From: Clostridia bacterium
GTDB lineage: Bacteria; Bacillota; Clostridia; Lachnospirales; Lachnospiraceae
Assembly (NCBI GenBank): GCA_910574475.1
Contig: CAJTAT010000002.1
Location: 380,079 to 444,078 of the forward strand
Reading direction: 5' to 3'
DNA length: 64,000 bases
In this document: positions 27,631 through 36,616 of the stretch, in pieces
How the letters are laid out: each line of letters starts with the position of its first letter
Position numbering within the stretch: position 1 is the stretch's first letter
Notes under the pieces: generated by a model
Seen by the model: the letters and a program-made list of their open reading frames with translations, nothing else
The model's database searches: none
What the model was told of the DNA's origin: nothing
Position numbers and translations under genes: made by a program

Positions 27631-28671
27631 TTACCATATCCCCCCGTCCACTCTCTCCCACAATTCCTGAATCAAAAGAACCGACAGAGGTCCCAAGAGT
27701 ATTCCACCAGCTCCATAAATCTTTACACCCACATACACACTCATCAAAATCAGTATCGGAAGAATCCCCAGGCGGTTTCCAATGAGCTTTGGCTCCAAAA
27801 ATTCCCTTGTAAGCATACAGACGCCATAAGTAATAGCTAAAATAACAGCCGACGTGTATTTTTGCTGAATCACCTGAATCAGAATCCAGGGAACAAAAAT
27901 CGTCCCTGTCCCAAAGACAGGCAGAGCATCCAGACATCCGATCCCGATTCCCGCTAGAATAGGGCTTTTGGAGCTGCCAGAAATCCAAATTCCAATCATA
28001 CACAGCAATATGACAATCCCCATAATAATCGCCTGGGCCTTCAGATATCCCCCCACAGAATGAAGAATTCCTTTGATAGTGTGAACTGTCGATTCATAGA
28101 CAGGCCACTTTTTCCCAATATCTTTCAATTTCTCGAAATCAGCCGCCAGCAAGAGAACTGAAATTCCTGTGACGAACACAGCCGCCACCCAGGAACCGGT
28201 ATTTTTTAAAAACTGCCAGGATCCCCCCATTGCTCCAGGGAGAACCTTTTGCTGGGCATGATCCAAAAAAATATTGATCTGTTCCGTCACAAAAATTCGC
28301 AGTCCAGAAGACTCTATATGAAGCATTTCGCCCACACTGTCACAACAATCATACAAAAACCGTTCCGCTTGCCCCAAATACTGAGTCCCAGTACAAAAAC
28401 GCAACAGCAAGCTTCCCAATTCCTTCCCCAAAATATAACACCCTACCATTATGAGAAAGGCCACGCCAAGGAGCAGTACCGCCATCACAACCGGAGGTTT
28501 AATATGCAGCCTCTTTTGCATCCAGTGCAGAACTGGCCAACATCCACAGACTATCAGGGCTGCAATCAAAAATGGAATCACAAGAGGCACCAGGTATTTC
28601 ATCCCCAGATACACACCAGCTATGATTCCAATTTTCTTCCATACTATTTTATTTTTCAGTATTGCATCCAC
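27631..28671 (-). CDS. AI-2E/YtvI-type membrane permease
   Basis: The 346-residue protein has seven to eight predicted membrane helices with the AI-2E transporter family layout. There is a hydrophobic N-terminal pair, a central soluble segment and the C-terminal motif GGILLGPLSVLLIQELWE. YtvI homologues in sporulating Firmicutes are of unknown transport role. AGGAGGATGCCCTGTGG precedes the ATG. No operon partner is evident. Confidence 0.8.
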   Translation of the reverse strand: MDAILKNKIVWKKIGIIAGVYLGMKYLVPLVIPFLIAALIVCGCWPVLHWMQKRLHIKPPVVMAVLLLGVAFLIMVGCYILGKELGSLLLRFCTGTQYLGQAERFLYDCCDSVGEMLHIESSGLRIFVTEQINIFLDHAQQKVLPGAMGGSWQFLKNTGSWVAAVFVTGISVLLLAADFEKLKDIGKKWPVYESTVHTIKGILHSVGGYLKAQAIIMGIVILLCMIGIWISGSSKSPILAGIGIGCLDALPVFGTGTIFVPWILIQVIQQKYTSAVILAITYGVCMLTREFLEPKLIGNRLGILPILILMSVYVGVKIYGAGGILLGPLSVLLIQELWERVDGGIW

Positions 28672-28764
28672 AGGGCATCCTCCTCATTCTTTTTTACAAA
28701 AATCGTTTACGATAGTATTTGCAAAAGAAGAAAACTTACCCTGTTACATTCATCCAAATGTCCG

Positions 28765-29544
28765 TCACACCTTTTTGGATATCCCCTCTAAAAATTTTGA
28801 AAATGCCGGATTCTCTGGCAGCGTTTTAAATTCCATATGCTTTTCCGTCTTGGGATGATTAAACTCCAAATGATATGCACATAAGGCGATGGAAAAGTTA
28901 TCCACAGTTTCCACAGGACCTTTCATACGACTATATTTATGATCTCCTAGAAGGGGCGTCCCCATTCCGGCCATCTGCACCCGTATCTGATGGTGTCGCC
29001 CTGTCAACAGCTCTATTTCCACCAGGCGAAGCGCCTCTATCTGTTTCAAAACTTGATAGTACAAGACAGATTTTTTTCCACCAGGCGTCTTTTCCGGTAC
29101 AATCTCAGATCGGTTTTCCCGACCATTTTTCTTCAAAAAATCTACACATTCTATCCAGTTATCCACCGATTTTTCCACATTTTCGGTAGTTTTTCCACAT
29201 ATTTCGTCAAATTTAGGGCAATTAGACACATAGTTATCCACATATCCCTCACATTGGCAGAGAGCTAAATAGCGCTTCTTCATCTTACCATCCGTCACCT
29301 GACGGCTCAGAGCAGCCGTAGCAGCACGTGTCTTGCCAAATACAAGCAAACCTTCTACTGGCTGATCCAGTCGGTGAATCAGCCCCAGAAAGGGTTGCCC
29401 TTTTTCTGGATTCTTTGTATAGAGATAATTTTTCAACATACTCTCACAGTCCTGAACGCCGATTTTTGCGCTCTGGACAGGAACACCTGCTGGCTTGTAC
29501 AAAACCAGCAGGTGTGCATCTTCATATAAAATTCTAAGGTCCAT
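28765..29544 (-). CDS. RluA-family pseudouridine synthase
   Basis: The 259-residue enzyme has the catalytic motif GLIHRLDQPVEGLLVF containing the essential Asp and the later motif GRHHQIRVQMA. There is no N-terminal S4 domain. An insertion rich in charged residues interrupts the middle of the domain (about 110-160). It isomerises uridine in RNA; the target site is not predictable. It begins two bases after the pgi stop and is probably co-transcribed with pgi. Confidence 0.88.
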   Translation of the reverse strand: MDLRILYEDAHLLVLYKPAGVPVQSAKIGVQDCESMLKNYLYTKNPEKGQPFLGLIHRLDQPVEGLLVFGKTRAATAALSRQVTDGKMKKRYLALCQCEGYVDNYVSNCPKFDEICGKTTENVEKSVDNWIECVDFLKKNGRENRSEIVPEKTPGGKKSVLYYQVLKQIEALRLVEIELLTGRHHQIRVQMAGMGTPLLGDHKYSRMKGPVETVDNFSIALCAYHLEFNHPKTEKHMEFKTLPENPAFSKFLEGISKKV

Positions 29545-29545
29545 A

Positions 29546-30895
29546 TTACAGTCTCTTTAAAAGTTCTTCCCGCTCTTTCTCATAACCTGGTTTTCCAAGC
29601 AGTGCAAACATATTCTTCTTGTAAGCCTCAACGCCCGGCTGGTTGAAAGGATTTACACCCAGAATATATCCGCTGATGCCGCATGCAAACTCAAAGAAAT
29701 AGAACAACTGTCCCAGAGAGAACTCGTCCTGTCTTGGAATATTCACACGCAGGTTAGGAACATTACCATCTGTATGAGCCAAAACTGTTCCATTCATGGC
29801 GCTCTTATTTACAAAGTCTATGGTCTTTCCTGCCAGATAATTCAGACCATCCAGATCCACAGCCTCTTCCTCAATCTTAATCTCTGCGTCACATTCCTCC
29901 ACATTCATGACGGTCTCGAACATAATCCTTGCGCCATCCTGAATAAACTGACCCATGGAGTGCAAATCTGTGGTAAAGTCTACAGACGCTGGGAAGATAC
30001 CTCTCTGATCCTTGCCTTCGCTCTCTCCGTAGAGCTGCTTCCACCACTCAGATACATAGTGCATGCTTGGCTCATAATTAACTAGAACTTCTACACCTTT
30101 TCCTTTGCGCAAAAGAATGTTGCGAATAGCGGCATACTGCATTGCGTCATTTTCTTCAAATGGCGTCTCCAGGGCTGCCTTTCTTCCTGCTGCCGCACCG
30201 TCCATCAGCTTCTGAATATCTGCGCCGCTGACTGCGATGGGGAGAAGACCTACTGCCGTGCCCACAGAGAAACGTCCGCCTACATCATCTGGAATCACAA
30301 AAGTCTCATAGCCCTTCTCTGTAGCCAGATTCTTGAGCGCTCCTCTTGCCTTATCTGTGGTAGCATAAATTCTCTTTGCCGCCTCAGCTTCTCCATACTT
30401 GTCCTCCAGCATTTTCTTAAAAATGCGGAATGCGATGGCTGGCTCTGTAGTTGTTCCAGACTTGGAAATGACATTTACAGAGAAATCTCTGTCCCCGATC
30501 ACATCCATCAGGTCCTTGATATATTTTGCACTAATACTATTTCCTACAAAGTAAATCTCTGGCGCCTTGCGAATCTCTCTGGACACACCATTGTAAAAGC
30601 TATGTCCCAGAAAATCAATGGCTGCCTTTGCTCCCAGATAAGATCCACCAATCCCAATCACCAAAAGGACTTCTGAATCATTCTGAATCTTCTCTGCAGC
30701 CTTTTGGATGCGTGCAAACTCTTCTTTATCATAATTCACAGGAAGATCAACCCATCCCAGGAAATCATTACCTGCTCCCTTTCCAGATAGCAAAAGCTCT
30801 TTCGCTCCTTCAGCAATGATCTGCATATTTTTTACTTCATCCTCTTTGATCACATTCGTTACTTTCGAATAATCAAATGAAATCTTGTTCCCCAT
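29546..30895 (-). CDS. pgi: Glucose-6-phosphate isomerase
   Basis: The enzyme interconverts glucose 6-phosphate and fructose 6-phosphate in glycolysis. The 449-residue protein has the phosphosugar-binding motif [16 protein letters not shown], the signature [14 protein letters not shown] and the Firmicute-type short length. It is followed closely by an RluA-family gene. Confidence 0.97.
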   Translation of the reverse strand: MGNKISFDYSKVTNVIKEDEVKNMQIIAEGAKELLLSGKGAGNDFLGWVDLPVNYDKEEFARIQKAAEKIQNDSEVLLVIGIGGSYLGAKAAIDFLGHSFYNGVSREIRKAPEIYFVGNSISAKYIKDLMDVIGDRDFSVNVISKSGTTTEPAIAFRIFKKMLEDKYGEAEAAKRIYATTDKARGALKNLATEKGYETFVIPDDVGGRFSVGTAVGLLPIAVSGADIQKLMDGAAAGRKAALETPFEENDAMQYAAIRNILLRKGKGVEVLVNYEPSMHYVSEWWKQLYGESEGKDQRGIFPASVDFTTDLHSMGQFIQDGARIMFETVMNVEECDAEIKIEEEAVDLDGLNYLAGKTIDFVNKSAMNGTVLAHTDGNVPNLRVNIPRQDEFSLGQLFYFFEFACGISGYILGVNPFNQPGVEAYKKNMFALLGKPGYEKEREELLKRL

Positions 30896-30976
30896 AATCT
30901 ACATCTTCCTTTCTTTAATGACGACTTTTGCCGTCCCTCAGTTCATTTTAGCAAATATTGCCATACGAATCAAGTT

Positions 30977-31282
30977 CTAGCCCAAAAATTCTGTCAAAAC
31001 TTCCCTAAGAACTTGCTCCTCCGACTCATTCAAAGAAGAAATGCGGGCCTTCTGCTTCTGCTCCAGCTGAAGAGTCTCATTTTCCTCCTGCTCGTCCGTC
31101 TTCCAGTCATTTTCCTCCTGAAAGCTTTTAAAATTTCTTGCGTTCCTTCCCCCAAAGGTACTGCGAAGCAACTCCCGTTTATTTTCCTTGACCGCACTTG
31201 CAATATTTCTAATATCGGCCCAGATCAACAGCAAAAGCATCAGAAGTACCGCCCAACCGATTGCCATAAAAATTTCAAACAT
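30977..31282 (-). CDS. Small membrane-anchored protein of unknown function
   Basis: The 101-residue protein has one N-terminal hydrophobic helix (MFEIFMAIGWAVLLMLLLLI) and a basic then acidic, probably coiled-coil tail. The tail ends with SEEQVLREVLTEFLG. The start at 31282 is fixed by GGGAGGAATCAAA; the open frame extends further but has no start signal. I do not recognise a family. Confidence 0.65.
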   Translation of the reverse strand: MFEIFMAIGWAVLLMLLLLIWADIRNIASAVKENKRELLRSTFGGRNARNFKSFQEENDWKTDEQEENETLQLEQKQKARISSLNESEEQVLREVLTEFLG

Positions 31283-31475
31283 TTTGATTCCTCCCCGCTT
31301 GTCCCAGCTCGCCGGCCGCCAAGCCCTATAGCCAGGCAAATAGCGCGCCAATTTCCACTTATTTCCATTTATTATAAACGGTTTATGTCCGAATGAAAAG
31401 AACCGTTCAGCGGGAGTATTTGACAAATTCTAACAAATCTTCCTGCAAATCTCTTCTCTTTTTGCAAAGGTCATA

Positions 31476-32183
31476 TTACTCTGCAGGTATACGTGCAACA
31501 AAGTTCTCTATAAGCTTCACAGAGTGTTCTATCGCATGCTTCTCGAAAGTAGGATAATCCATGGTGGCGCTGTCGTCTGCCTTATCAGAGATAGCCCTTA
31601 CAATGACAAAGGGAACCCGGTTCAAATAAGCGGCCTGTGCAATGGCGGCTCCTTCCATCTCTGTACAGCATCCTTCTGTCCAGGATGCAATCTCATTTTT
31701 TATGGAGCGCTCTGCAATAAATTGATCTCCTGTGACAACCCGCCCCACAAAGACGCCAATCTCTGGATTCGCTTCTATGCAAGCCTCTTTTGCCATGTCA
31801 ATGAGCTCCTGATCCGCAGGAAAGCTCTTTGTACCCATGCGGGGAATCTCCCCTCTGTCATAGCCAAAATTCCTGGCGTCCACATCATGCTGAAGAGCGT
31901 CCGAAGATATCACGATATCTCCGATATTGATCTCTGCCTGCAGAGAACCTGCAATCCCTGTATTGATCAAGCGGTTGACATTGAACACATCTACTAATAT
32001 TTGTGCGCAAATACCTGCGTTTACTTTGCCGATACCGCTGCGCACAACTACGACCTCACGGCCATTTAGAATTCCCTGATAAAATTCCATGGAGGCTTTC
32101 TTTACTACGACTGCTATCTCCATTTTTTCTTTTAAGAGAGCAATTTCTTCTTCCATTGCTCCGATAATTCCGGTTCTTCCCAT
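31476..32183 (-). CDS. mtnN: 5'-methylthioadenosine/S-adenosylhomocysteine nucleosidase
   Basis: The enzyme removes adenine from methylthioadenosine and S-adenosylhomocysteine, recycling methyl-transfer by-products. The 235-residue protein has GIIGAMEEE at the start, the purine-binding EMEGAAIAQAAY and the catalytic Asp in AISDKAD. GAGAGGAATCTC precedes the ATG. It stands alone here. Confidence 0.95.
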   Translation of the reverse strand: MGRTGIIGAMEEEIALLKEKMEIAVVVKKASMEFYQGILNGREVVVVRSGIGKVNAGICAQILVDVFNVNRLINTGIAGSLQAEINIGDIVISSDALQHDVDARNFGYDRGEIPRMGTKSFPADQELIDMAKEACIEANPEIGVFVGRVVTGDQFIAERSIKNEIASWTEGCCTEMEGAAIAQAAYLNRVPFVIVRAISDKADDSATMDYPTFEKHAIEHSVKLIENFVARIPAE

Positions 32184-32414
32184 GAGATTCCTCTCTTTCT
32201 CTCTTACTCTTATAAGTTTGGTAATATCGCACTGTATATTTTACCAATAGTGGCGAATAATTTCAACCTATTTCCAAATTTCGGTATGGGCTGGAAATAA
32301 ATTGGTAGTTGCTTAGGAAATAGATGCCCTAGATTTGGCTTTTGCTATAGCGTTTGCCAAGGAGGCCTGAAAAATTCAGAAATTTAACAGAAAACACAAA
32401 GTTATAATCGCAGC

Positions 32415-32443
32415 TTGTCAAAGGAAACCATTTCCACTATAAT
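32415..32443 (+). promoter_or_regulatory. SigA promoter of the TSCPD gene and its leader
   Basis: TTGTCA (32415-32420) and a perfect TATAAT (32438-32443) are separated by 17 bases. The 230 bases between this and mtnN show no gene. Confidence 0.75.
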
Positions 32444-32458
32444 AGTCGGAGGAGAGCC

Positions 32459-32506
32459 ATGCTACAAGTTTGCACTTATTGTCAACCCAGGAGGCGCCTT
32501 GAATAG
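32459..32506 (+). CDS. Possible 15-residue leader peptide
   Basis: The frame MLQVCTYCQPRRRLE starts at an ATG 16 bases after the promoter -10 and is preceded by a strong GGAGGAGAGCC. It ends 36 bases before the TSCPD gene start. It has two cysteines and a run of arginines near the end. It could be a regulatory upstream ORF or a real micropeptide; no family is recognised. Confidence 0.4.
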   Translation: MLQVCTYCQPRRRLE

Positions 32507-32542
32507 CTTTCCATGCAAACAACAGTTTTAGGAGGTTTTTTT

Positions 32543-32791
32543 ATGGTATATGAGACAAGTGGTACTTGTTCACGTGCAATTGTCGTTGATTTAGATTCAG
32601 ATCATATCATTCGTAATGTGGAATTTATTGGCGGTTGCTCTGGCAATACCCAGGGCGTTGCGATTCTGGTTAAGGGAATGAAGGCCGAAGATGCTATCCA
32701 GCGGATAGAAGGAATCCATTGCGGAGAAAAGAGTACATCCTGTCCAGATCAGTTGGCCAAGGCGTTGCGGCTGGCTTTGGAAGATATGTGA
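32543..32791 (+). CDS. TSCPD-domain protein (TIGR03905-like)
   Basis: This 82-residue protein has the family hallmarks: VYETSGTCSRAI near the start, GGCSGNTQGV in the middle and the name-giving TSCPDQLAKAL near the end, with four conserved cysteines. The function of the family is unknown; TSCPD modules also occur at the C-terminus of ribonucleotide reductases. ATG at 32543 is chosen because TTTAGGAGG lies upstream. It is preceded by a small reading frame in its leader. Confidence 0.85.
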   Translation: MVYETSGTCSRAIVVDLDSDHIIRNVEFIGGCSGNTQGVAILVKGMKAEDAIQRIEGIHCGEKSTSCPDQLAKALRLALEDM

Positions 32792-32803
32792 GAGATAAAT
32801 AAA

Positions 32804-32858
32804 AAAGTTCAATTGTAAATTCACATCATTGTTTATTTACAATTGAACTTTATTTTTT
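32804..32858 (+). terminator. Strong bidirectional terminator
   Basis: A 17-bp perfect stem (32804-32820 with 32835-32851) has a 14-base loop and A or T runs on both sides. It ends both the TSCPD gene and the convergent secreted-protein gene. Confidence 0.9.
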
Positions 32859-32972
32859 GGAAACAAAAAGAAACAGTTTATTGAGATATGTTTTATTTTT
32901 GTTTGTTGACAGACTACGTTTTGTGATTTAAATTAACGTTACTATCCATAATTAATTATGTTTTGAATGTTT

Positions 32973-33470
32973 TTAAGAAGCTGTCATTGCATGTGTGCAG
33001 GTATCTGACGTCTCAGTAATACTTCCTTTTTTCACACTATGTACAGCTCTTGCACGATACACTTTACCACTGGTTACAGCAATATTTGCTTTGCTTCCAT
33101 GACAAGATGATGTATTTTCCTCTGAAAAGTAATAACTTCCGATTGTGCCAAAACTGGATCCACCATTCGAGCTTTGATCCAAGTAAACTCCTACTTTCAC
33201 AGTATCACATACTGCGTGTGCTGTAGTCGTTCCAGAAACACTCACCTTTGCGGTCCCTGCATCTTTGATTCCACATATACCTTCCCTTAAATAAGTGCCT
33301 CTGGCAATTCCATACCAATGGTCAATTGCTTCATCCTCAGTTGTTATATATTCATGATATCCCGCTGGCTTTATTTCTTCTGCATTTACAGTTGTTACAG
33401 ACGGAATCCACAATGCGCTTATTAATGCAACACTTACAAAAACTTTGTTAATTATGCTTTTGTTTTTCAT
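32973..33470 (-). CDS. Secreted DUF6147-like protein
   Basis: The 165-residue protein starts with a Sec signal peptide: KNKSIINK, then a hydrophobic stretch, then a likely cleavage after TVNA. The mature part is rich in Ser, Thr, Gly and beta strands. It contains five cysteines (in GICGI, AVCDT, SSCHG and DTCTH), so disulfides are possible. It resembles DUF6147 proteins of gut Firmicutes, of unknown function. GAAAGGAGGAAAGC precedes the ATG. A 30-bp palindrome lies just upstream. Confidence 0.75.
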   Translation of the reverse strand: MKNKSIINKVFVSVALISALWIPSVTTVNAEEIKPAGYHEYITTEDEAIDHWYGIARGTYLREGICGIKDAGTAKVSVSGTTTAHAVCDTVKVGVYLDQSSNGGSSFGTIGSYYFSEENTSSCHGSKANIAVTSGKVYRARAVHSVKKGSITETSDTCTHAMTAS

Positions 33471-33492
33471 ATTTTGCTTTCCTCCTTTCGTA

Positions 33493-33522
33493 ATTATTTG
33501 ATGTAAATTTACATCAAATAAT
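33493..33522. promoter_or_regulatory. Perfect 30-bp palindrome, likely operator
   Basis: ATTATTTGATGTAAA is followed directly by its exact reverse complement with no spacer. It lies in the 71-base gap between the DUF4367 gene and the secreted-protein gene, just before the latter's ribosome-binding site. No T run follows, so it is not a plain terminator. Confidence 0.75.
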
Positions 33523-33541
33523 ACGAGCAGGGCATTTCATA

Positions 33542-34294
33542 TCACACACTCTTAAAGAATATACCTTGTAAAATGTTTTTAAATTCCTCCAGTTCCACAT
33601 CACTTGACAAATAATAATAGGCATTGTTCTCTTGTAACTGAACTCTATAAAGCAATTTATCTTGAATTTTATCAATTTCTAAGATCTCCAATTCCTGGCC
33701 AGTATAGAAAAGTTCAATCGTATCTACGATCTTTCCATCTGGCTGTGTAACAAAATAACTTCTACTATTCTGTTTATTTTCATAAATCGTCAAAATAGAA
33801 TCCTGATAATAAAACTCCATCATTGCTTCACCAGTATTTGTGTCTATATAAGACTTTTCTAACTCCATCCCTTCCGGCTTATATCCTAGACGCAACGCCA
33901 AAATCCCTAATTTATCTTCTATTTCCTCATAGGCCTCTTCTTCTGTAATTTCCGTTTCTATATAGTCATCATTATCTATAAAAACGTCCAAGCCGCCATC
34001 TTTTTCCCGATTCTCCACTCTAGGCACAAACAATTTCGCTCCACTTACTCCCGCGCTGGTGATAATTACTAGAGCCGTTATCATTGCCACAGCAACACGG
34101 GGCCGCAAATAAAAGCGAAATTTCTTTTTTTCTGTCTTCTTTAAAGCTTTGATGCGTATCTTTAAATCCAGATAGGAGTCCTCCGGCATTTCTATGGAAG
34201 ACAATTCATCATCCTCCATAACCTTCTTTTCTAAGGACCTTGCCTCTGCTTCTATTTCTATCCGTACTTTTTCTTTTAACTGTTCTCGGTTCAT
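33542..34294 (-). CDS. DUF4367-containing membrane protein, probable anti-sigma factor
   Basis: The 250-residue protein has a charged cytoplasmic N-terminus (about 1-75), one membrane helix (about 80-103) and an extracytoplasmic part resembling DUF4367. The layout matches anti-sigma factors of ECF systems in Clostridia. The likely partner, an ECF sigma factor, is encoded 1.2 kb upstream on the same strand, with murG inserted between in the opposite direction. The secreted DUF6147-like gene follows and may be a target. Confidence 0.65.
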   Translation of the reverse strand: MNREQLKEKVRIEIEAEARSLEKKVMEDDELSSIEMPEDSYLDLKIRIKALKKTEKKKFRFYLRPRVAVAMITALVIITSAGVSGAKLFVPRVENREKDGGLDVFIDNDDYIETEITEEEAYEEIEDKLGILALRLGYKPEGMELEKSYIDTNTGEAMMEFYYQDSILTIYENKQNSRSYFVTQPDGKIVDTIELFYTGQELEILEIDKIQDKLLYRVQLQENNAYYYLSSDVELEEFKNILQGIFFKSV

Positions 34295-34325
34295 ACCGTT
34301 TTCCTTTATTTTGTGTTAATATGAA

Positions 34326-34354
34326 TTGACATAATGATTTAAACCCATCATAAT
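34326..34354 (+). promoter_or_regulatory. SigA promoter of murG
   Basis: A perfect TTGACA (34326-34331) and CATAAT (34349-34354) are separated by 17 bases, about 35 bases before the murG start. Confidence 0.7.
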
Positions 34355-34389
34355 AATGATAGATTGTTTTTATTTATGGAGGTTTTATC

Positions 34390-35460
34390 ATGAAACGTAT
34401 CCTTTTGACTGGTGGCGGTTCTGCCGGGCATGTCACTCCCAATATGGCATTGATTCCGCGTCTTCGCGAGCTTGGCTATGAGATTTCCTATATAGGCTCT
34501 TACAATGGAATCGAGAAAAAACTCATCGAAGAACTTCAGGTTCCATACTATGGCATCGCTTCTGGAAAGCTCCGCCGATATTTTGATCCCAAGAATTTCA
34601 CGGATCCATTTAAGGTTCTCAAAGGTTACTCTGAAGCCTGCCGTATCGTAAAGAGGCTCCAACCAGACGTCCTGTTTTCCAAGGGTGGATTTGTGTCTGT
34701 GCCTGTTGTTCTGGCCGCTAAGCGTTATCATGTTCCAGCTATCATCCATGAATCTGATATGACACCTGGGCTTGCCAACAAGCTCTGTATTCCATCTGCT
34801 GTGAAAGTTTGCTGCAATTTTCCAGAAACCATTCCTTACCTTCCAGCAGAAAAAGCTGTCCTGACAGGTTCCCCCATTCGCCAGAATCTTCTTCAAGGCA
34901 ATCGCCTGAGCGCTCTGAAGTTTACAGGGCTGTCTGCCAACAAGCCAGTCATTCTAGTAATGGGAGGTAGTCTGGGCGCTGTCGCTGTGAACGATGCAGT
35001 GCGCAAGATCCTGCCACAGCTCTTGACTGAGTTTCAAGTGGTTCATCTGTGTGGCAAAGGAAAGCTTGATCCCTCTTTGACCCATTTGACAGGTTATGTA
35101 CAATACGAATATATTCAAGAAGAACTCAAAGATCTTTTTGCCCTTGCTGACATTGTGATTTCCAGAGCAGGCGCCAATGCCATCTGTGAATTACTGGCTC
35201 TGCGTAAACCAAGTCTTTTAATCCCACTCTCCGCTGCTGCCAGTCGTGGTGATCAGATCCTAAATGCCCGTTCCTTTGAAAAGCAAGGTTTTAGCATGGT
35301 TCTCGAAGAAGAAGATGTCTCCAGCGAAGCTTTATTACAAGCTGTACACTCTCTTTATGAAAACCGCTCTGCCTTGATTACTGCTATGGAACAGAGTAAG
35401 CAGACAGATTCTATTGAGACCATTACGAATCTGATCGAAGAGGCTGCATCACATGCCTAG
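34390..35460 (+). CDS. murG: MurG N-acetylglucosaminyltransferase
   Basis: MurG adds GlcNAc to lipid I to make lipid II at the inner face of the membrane. The 356-residue GT28 enzyme has the N-terminal GGGSAGHVTPN loop, FSKGGFVSVP, and the C-terminal donor region including SRAGANAICELLAL. GGAGGTTTTATC precedes the ATG. It stands outside any division cluster, and lies between an ECF sigma gene and its probable anti-sigma gene, in the opposite direction. Confidence 0.94.
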   Translation: MKRILLTGGGSAGHVTPNMALIPRLRELGYEISYIGSYNGIEKKLIEELQVPYYGIASGKLRRYFDPKNFTDPFKVLKGYSEACRIVKRLQPDVLFSKGGFVSVPVVLAAKRYHVPAIIHESDMTPGLANKLCIPSAVKVCCNFPETIPYLPAEKAVLTGSPIRQNLLQGNRLSALKFTGLSANKPVILVMGGSLGAVAVNDAVRKILPQLLTEFQVVHLCGKGKLDPSLTHLTGYVQYEYIQEELKDLFALADIVISRAGANAICELLALRKPSLLIPLSAAASRGDQILNARSFEKQGFSMVLEEEDVSSEALLQAVHSLYENRSALITAMEQSKQTDSIETITNLIEEAASHA

Positions 35461-35463
35461 TAG

Positions 35464-35496
35464 AAAAGGGAATGTTATAGCGTTCCCTTTTTTATT
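35464..35496 (+). terminator. Terminator between murG and the sigma factor gene
   Basis: A stem of about 8 bp (AAAGGGAA at 35465-35472 with TTCCCTTT at 35483-35490) is followed by a T run on the plus strand. The 5' A run could let it also stop the convergent sigma transcript. Confidence 0.8.
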
Positions 35497-36022
35497 TCAA
35501 ATTTTTGTATTCCTCGTAATAATGACTTTTCAGCCATTCTCTACTTCTTCTCAGATATGAATCTACTGTACTCAGTCCAATATTGCGCTGCTTTGCAATT
35601 TGTTTTCTAGGCACTTCCAGGTACTCGACTAGAATAAAAACTTCATACCAATCAGAATTCTTTTTACGTAGACCTTCAAGCATACGATTTTGCAATTCCT
35701 GCATTCCCAACTGATTCAAATACGCATCAATACAATTTTCTTTCTCTTGAATATTGTACATATCTTCCAGGTTGGTTGGCACTATAGTATATTTTCCACC
35801 TTTTCTGAAATGATCGCGAATTTTATTTGCAGCTACTACCGTCAACCAGTACTTTACCCGCTTCTCATCTACATAATCCTGATATCCCAGTAACTTCAAA
35901 AATGTTTCCTGACAAATATCTTGTGCCAAATGAAAATCTCTAGTCATGTCGAAAGCCACTTTTAATATTAAACTCTTATATTTTTCGTAGATCTCCTGAA
36001 ATTTATCATCTGTATTCACCAT
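35492..36022 (-). CDS. ECF-type RNA polymerase sigma factor
   Basis: The 176-residue protein has sigma region 2 (AFDMTRDFHLAQDICQETFLKLL, then VKYWLTVVAANKIRDHFRK). It also has region 4 (YLEVPRKQIAKQRNIGLSTVDSYLRRSREWLK). The size and lack of regions 1 and 3 fit an ECF factor. The probable anti-sigma gene is not adjacent but lies beyond murG on the same strand. A GGGAG site precedes the ATG. Confidence 0.88.
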   Translation of the reverse strand: MVNTDDKFQEIYEKYKSLILKVAFDMTRDFHLAQDICQETFLKLLGYQDYVDEKRVKYWLTVVAANKIRDHFRKGGKYTIVPTNLEDMYNIQEKENCIDAYLNQLGMQELQNRMLEGLRKKNSDWYEVFILVEYLEVPRKQIAKQRNIGLSTVDSYLRRSREWLKSHYYEEYKNLK

Positions 36023-36050
36023 GTTGCTCCCTAGGTTCCCTTTTTACCGC

Positions 36051-36464
36051 TTACTTCCCTTTCAGTAAGGCTACTAAGACCTCCAGTTCTTCGGAAGATG
36101 CGTTACCTGGCCTCCAAGTAATTCCTGCTGTGTCATCTTTATATCTTGGTATAAGATGTAAATGAAAATGAAATACTGTCTGTCCAGCCGCCTCTCCATT
36201 ATTTTGCATCAGGTTAAATCCATCACACCCAAGCAGTTCCGTCATTTTACCTGCCAATTTTTTTGCCAAAACCATTGCTTTTTCACACAATCCATCATCC
36301 AGCTCTAAAAGATTCGCAAAATGCTTTTTCGGAACAAGCAATGCGTGTCCCCGGGTCGCTGGATTTAGATCCAAAAATACTCGAAAATCCTCATCCTCGT
36401 AAATAGTAGAAGAAGGAATTTCCCCATTTGCTATCTTGCAAAAAATGCAGTCTTCTTTATACAT
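36051..36464 (-). CDS. HIT family nucleotide-binding protein
   Basis: The 137-residue protein has the histidine triad HFHLHLIPR and an N-terminal CIFCKI that binds zinc with later residues. Family members hydrolyse nucleotide phosphoramidates; cellular role here is unknown. It ends 28 bases before the sigma factor start and may be co-transcribed with it. Confidence 0.92.
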   Translation of the reverse strand: MYKEDCIFCKIANGEIPSSTIYEDEDFRVFLDLNPATRGHALLVPKKHFANLLELDDGLCEKAMVLAKKLAGKMTELLGCDGFNLMQNNGEAAGQTVFHFHLHLIPRYKDDTAGITWRPGNASSEELEVLVALLKGK

Positions 36465-36563
36465 GATAATATCCTCTTTCTATAAAATTTTCTAAAGAAT
36501 ATATCCTCTCTTATACTGTCGGTTTTGGGATATTTATGTCGAAATTTGAAGATGTGTTCTGTA

Positions 36564-36592
36564 TTGTCAATTTCTAGCAACCATGATACTAT
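36564..36592 (+). promoter_or_regulatory. Promoter of the orphan histidine kinase gene
   Basis: TTGTCA (36564-36569) and TACTAT (36587-36592) are separated by 17 bases, 25 bases before the ATG. The kinase gene is divergent from the HIT gene. Confidence 0.5.
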
Positions 36593-36616
36593 TACTTTCA
36601 GGAGAGATAGCAAATT

